From NCBI RefSeq assembly GCF_014773365.1, contig NZ_JACWUN010000001.1, positions 248,001 through 312,000 on the forward strand: a DNA stretch of 64,000 nt, read 5' to 3'. Positions 63,695 to 64,000 of this stretch are shown here, piece by piece. Each line of letters opens with the position of its first letter. Within the stretch, counting starts at the first letter, position 1. A model generated the notes under the pieces. It made no database searches and was not told where the DNA came from. It saw only the letters and a list, made by a program, of their open reading frames with translations. A program made the translations under genes and the position numbers. The DNA is from Pelovirga terrestris. GTDB taxonomy: Bacteria; Desulfobacterota; Desulfuromonadia; Desulfuromonadales; Geopsychrobacteraceae.

Positions 63695-64000
63695 TTGGGA
63701 AAGCTACAGAATTTATATGATAAGAGCCCTTATGTTGCGCAACATGTTCTTCTTAACTTGTACGCTTGCAGAATACACGTTGAGCGTTATGGCAAACCCT
63801 TTCATGCAGCCCTTGAGGAACTGACAAAAACACAATGGTACACCCCTGATGAAATTGCAGCATATCAACTTGAACGGCTTAAAAAAATCGTTAAACACGC
63901 CTATGAAACTGTCCCTTTTTACCGGAAACGCTTCGACGAATACCAGGTGCGTCCAATAGACATTAAAAACCTCAGCGATGTTGCAAAGTTGCCGATTTTA
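63695..64000 (+). CDS. CapK/PaaK-like adenylate-forming protein, 5' part
   Basis: At least 102 codons reading off the window end. The frame is open from about 63644, without an ATG; a TTG at 63695 is the best start but has no clear site, so the true start is uncertain. The peptide carries the opening of CapK polysaccharide proteins (FHAALEELTKTQWYTPDEIAAYQLERLKKIVKHAYETVPFYRKRFDEY), relatives of phenylacetate-CoA ligase. Divergent from the glycosyltransferase, it belongs to the exopolysaccharide locus. Confidence 0.8.
   Translation, partial: MGKLQNLYDKSPYVAQHVLLNLYACRIHVERYGKPFHAALEELTKTQWYTPDEIAAYQLERLKKIVKHAYETVPFYRKRFDEYQVRPIDIKNLSDVAKLPIL

Overview
The window reads as chromosomal DNA of an anaerobic deltaproteobacterium, most likely of the Desulfuromonadales (Desulfuromonas/Pelobacter/Geobacter relatives). 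This is inferred from gene content and protein style, not from a marker-gene search. Pointers are the indolepyruvate:ferredoxin oxidoreductase with phenylacetate-CoA ligases, a fused YlxR-L7Ae protein beside infB, a DUF1858 protein, XRE-cupin regulators, and an exosortase at the edge of an exopolysaccharide locus. Almost the whole window is single-copy housekeeping genes packed in operons.

Layout: 1-1919 (minus) is a polar amino-acid ABC transporter (ATPase cut by the window edge, permease, binding protein). 2001-2165 (minus) is a 54-residue zinc-ribbon protein. 2329-5837 (plus) holds a DMT exporter, lepA and lepB. 5860-16553 (plus) is the pyrimidine operon pyrR-pyrB-pyrC-carA-carB-carB. It has a PyrR-type attenuator in front and, unusually, two different full-length carB genes. 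16627-19576 (plus) is greA, a DUF1858 gene and recG. 20390-26008 (minus) is tRNA-Pro(GGG) and an aryl-pyruvate/aryl-CoA cluster (paaK, ACT protein, paaK, iorB, iorA). 26090-31447 (minus) is ppx, a Na/Pi cotransporter-PhoU protein, a cAMP-binding-fold protein, a gamma-carbonic anhydrase-like protein, an IHF/HU protein and two XRE-cupin regulators. 31657-32124 (plus) is secG and tRNA-Leu(GAG).

32239-44223 (minus) is the classical translation/RNA block rimP-nusA-ylxR/L7Ae-infB-DUF503-rbfA-nrnA-truB-rpsO-pnp-dut-DUF493-sua5. 44413-49741 (minus) is trmJ-like, ridA, rel, rpoZ, gmk and yicC. The rel hydrolase motif is altered, and the gmk 3' end carries an inserted GC-rich hairpin. ugd (UDP-glucose dehydrogenase) and a beta-CASP metallo-beta-lactamase protein follow.

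The most unusual part is 51146-59951. Seven consecutive type II toxin-antitoxin modules (three PIN-toxin pairs, MazEF, HigBA, Phd-ParE, Phd-RelE) sit back to back in about 6.3 kb. They are separated only by a mosaic of short repeats: heptanucleotide arrays, a small palindromic unit with compensatory stem changes, GC-rich hairpins, a 59-bp identical block used twice, and about 117-bp direct repeats on both sides of HigBA. This looks like a repeat-bounded TA accretion island. Beyond it, 59952-64000 begins an exopolysaccharide locus: exosortase-EpsI fusion, DUF218 protein, family 2 glycosyltransferase, and a divergently oriented CapK-like gene cut by the window end.
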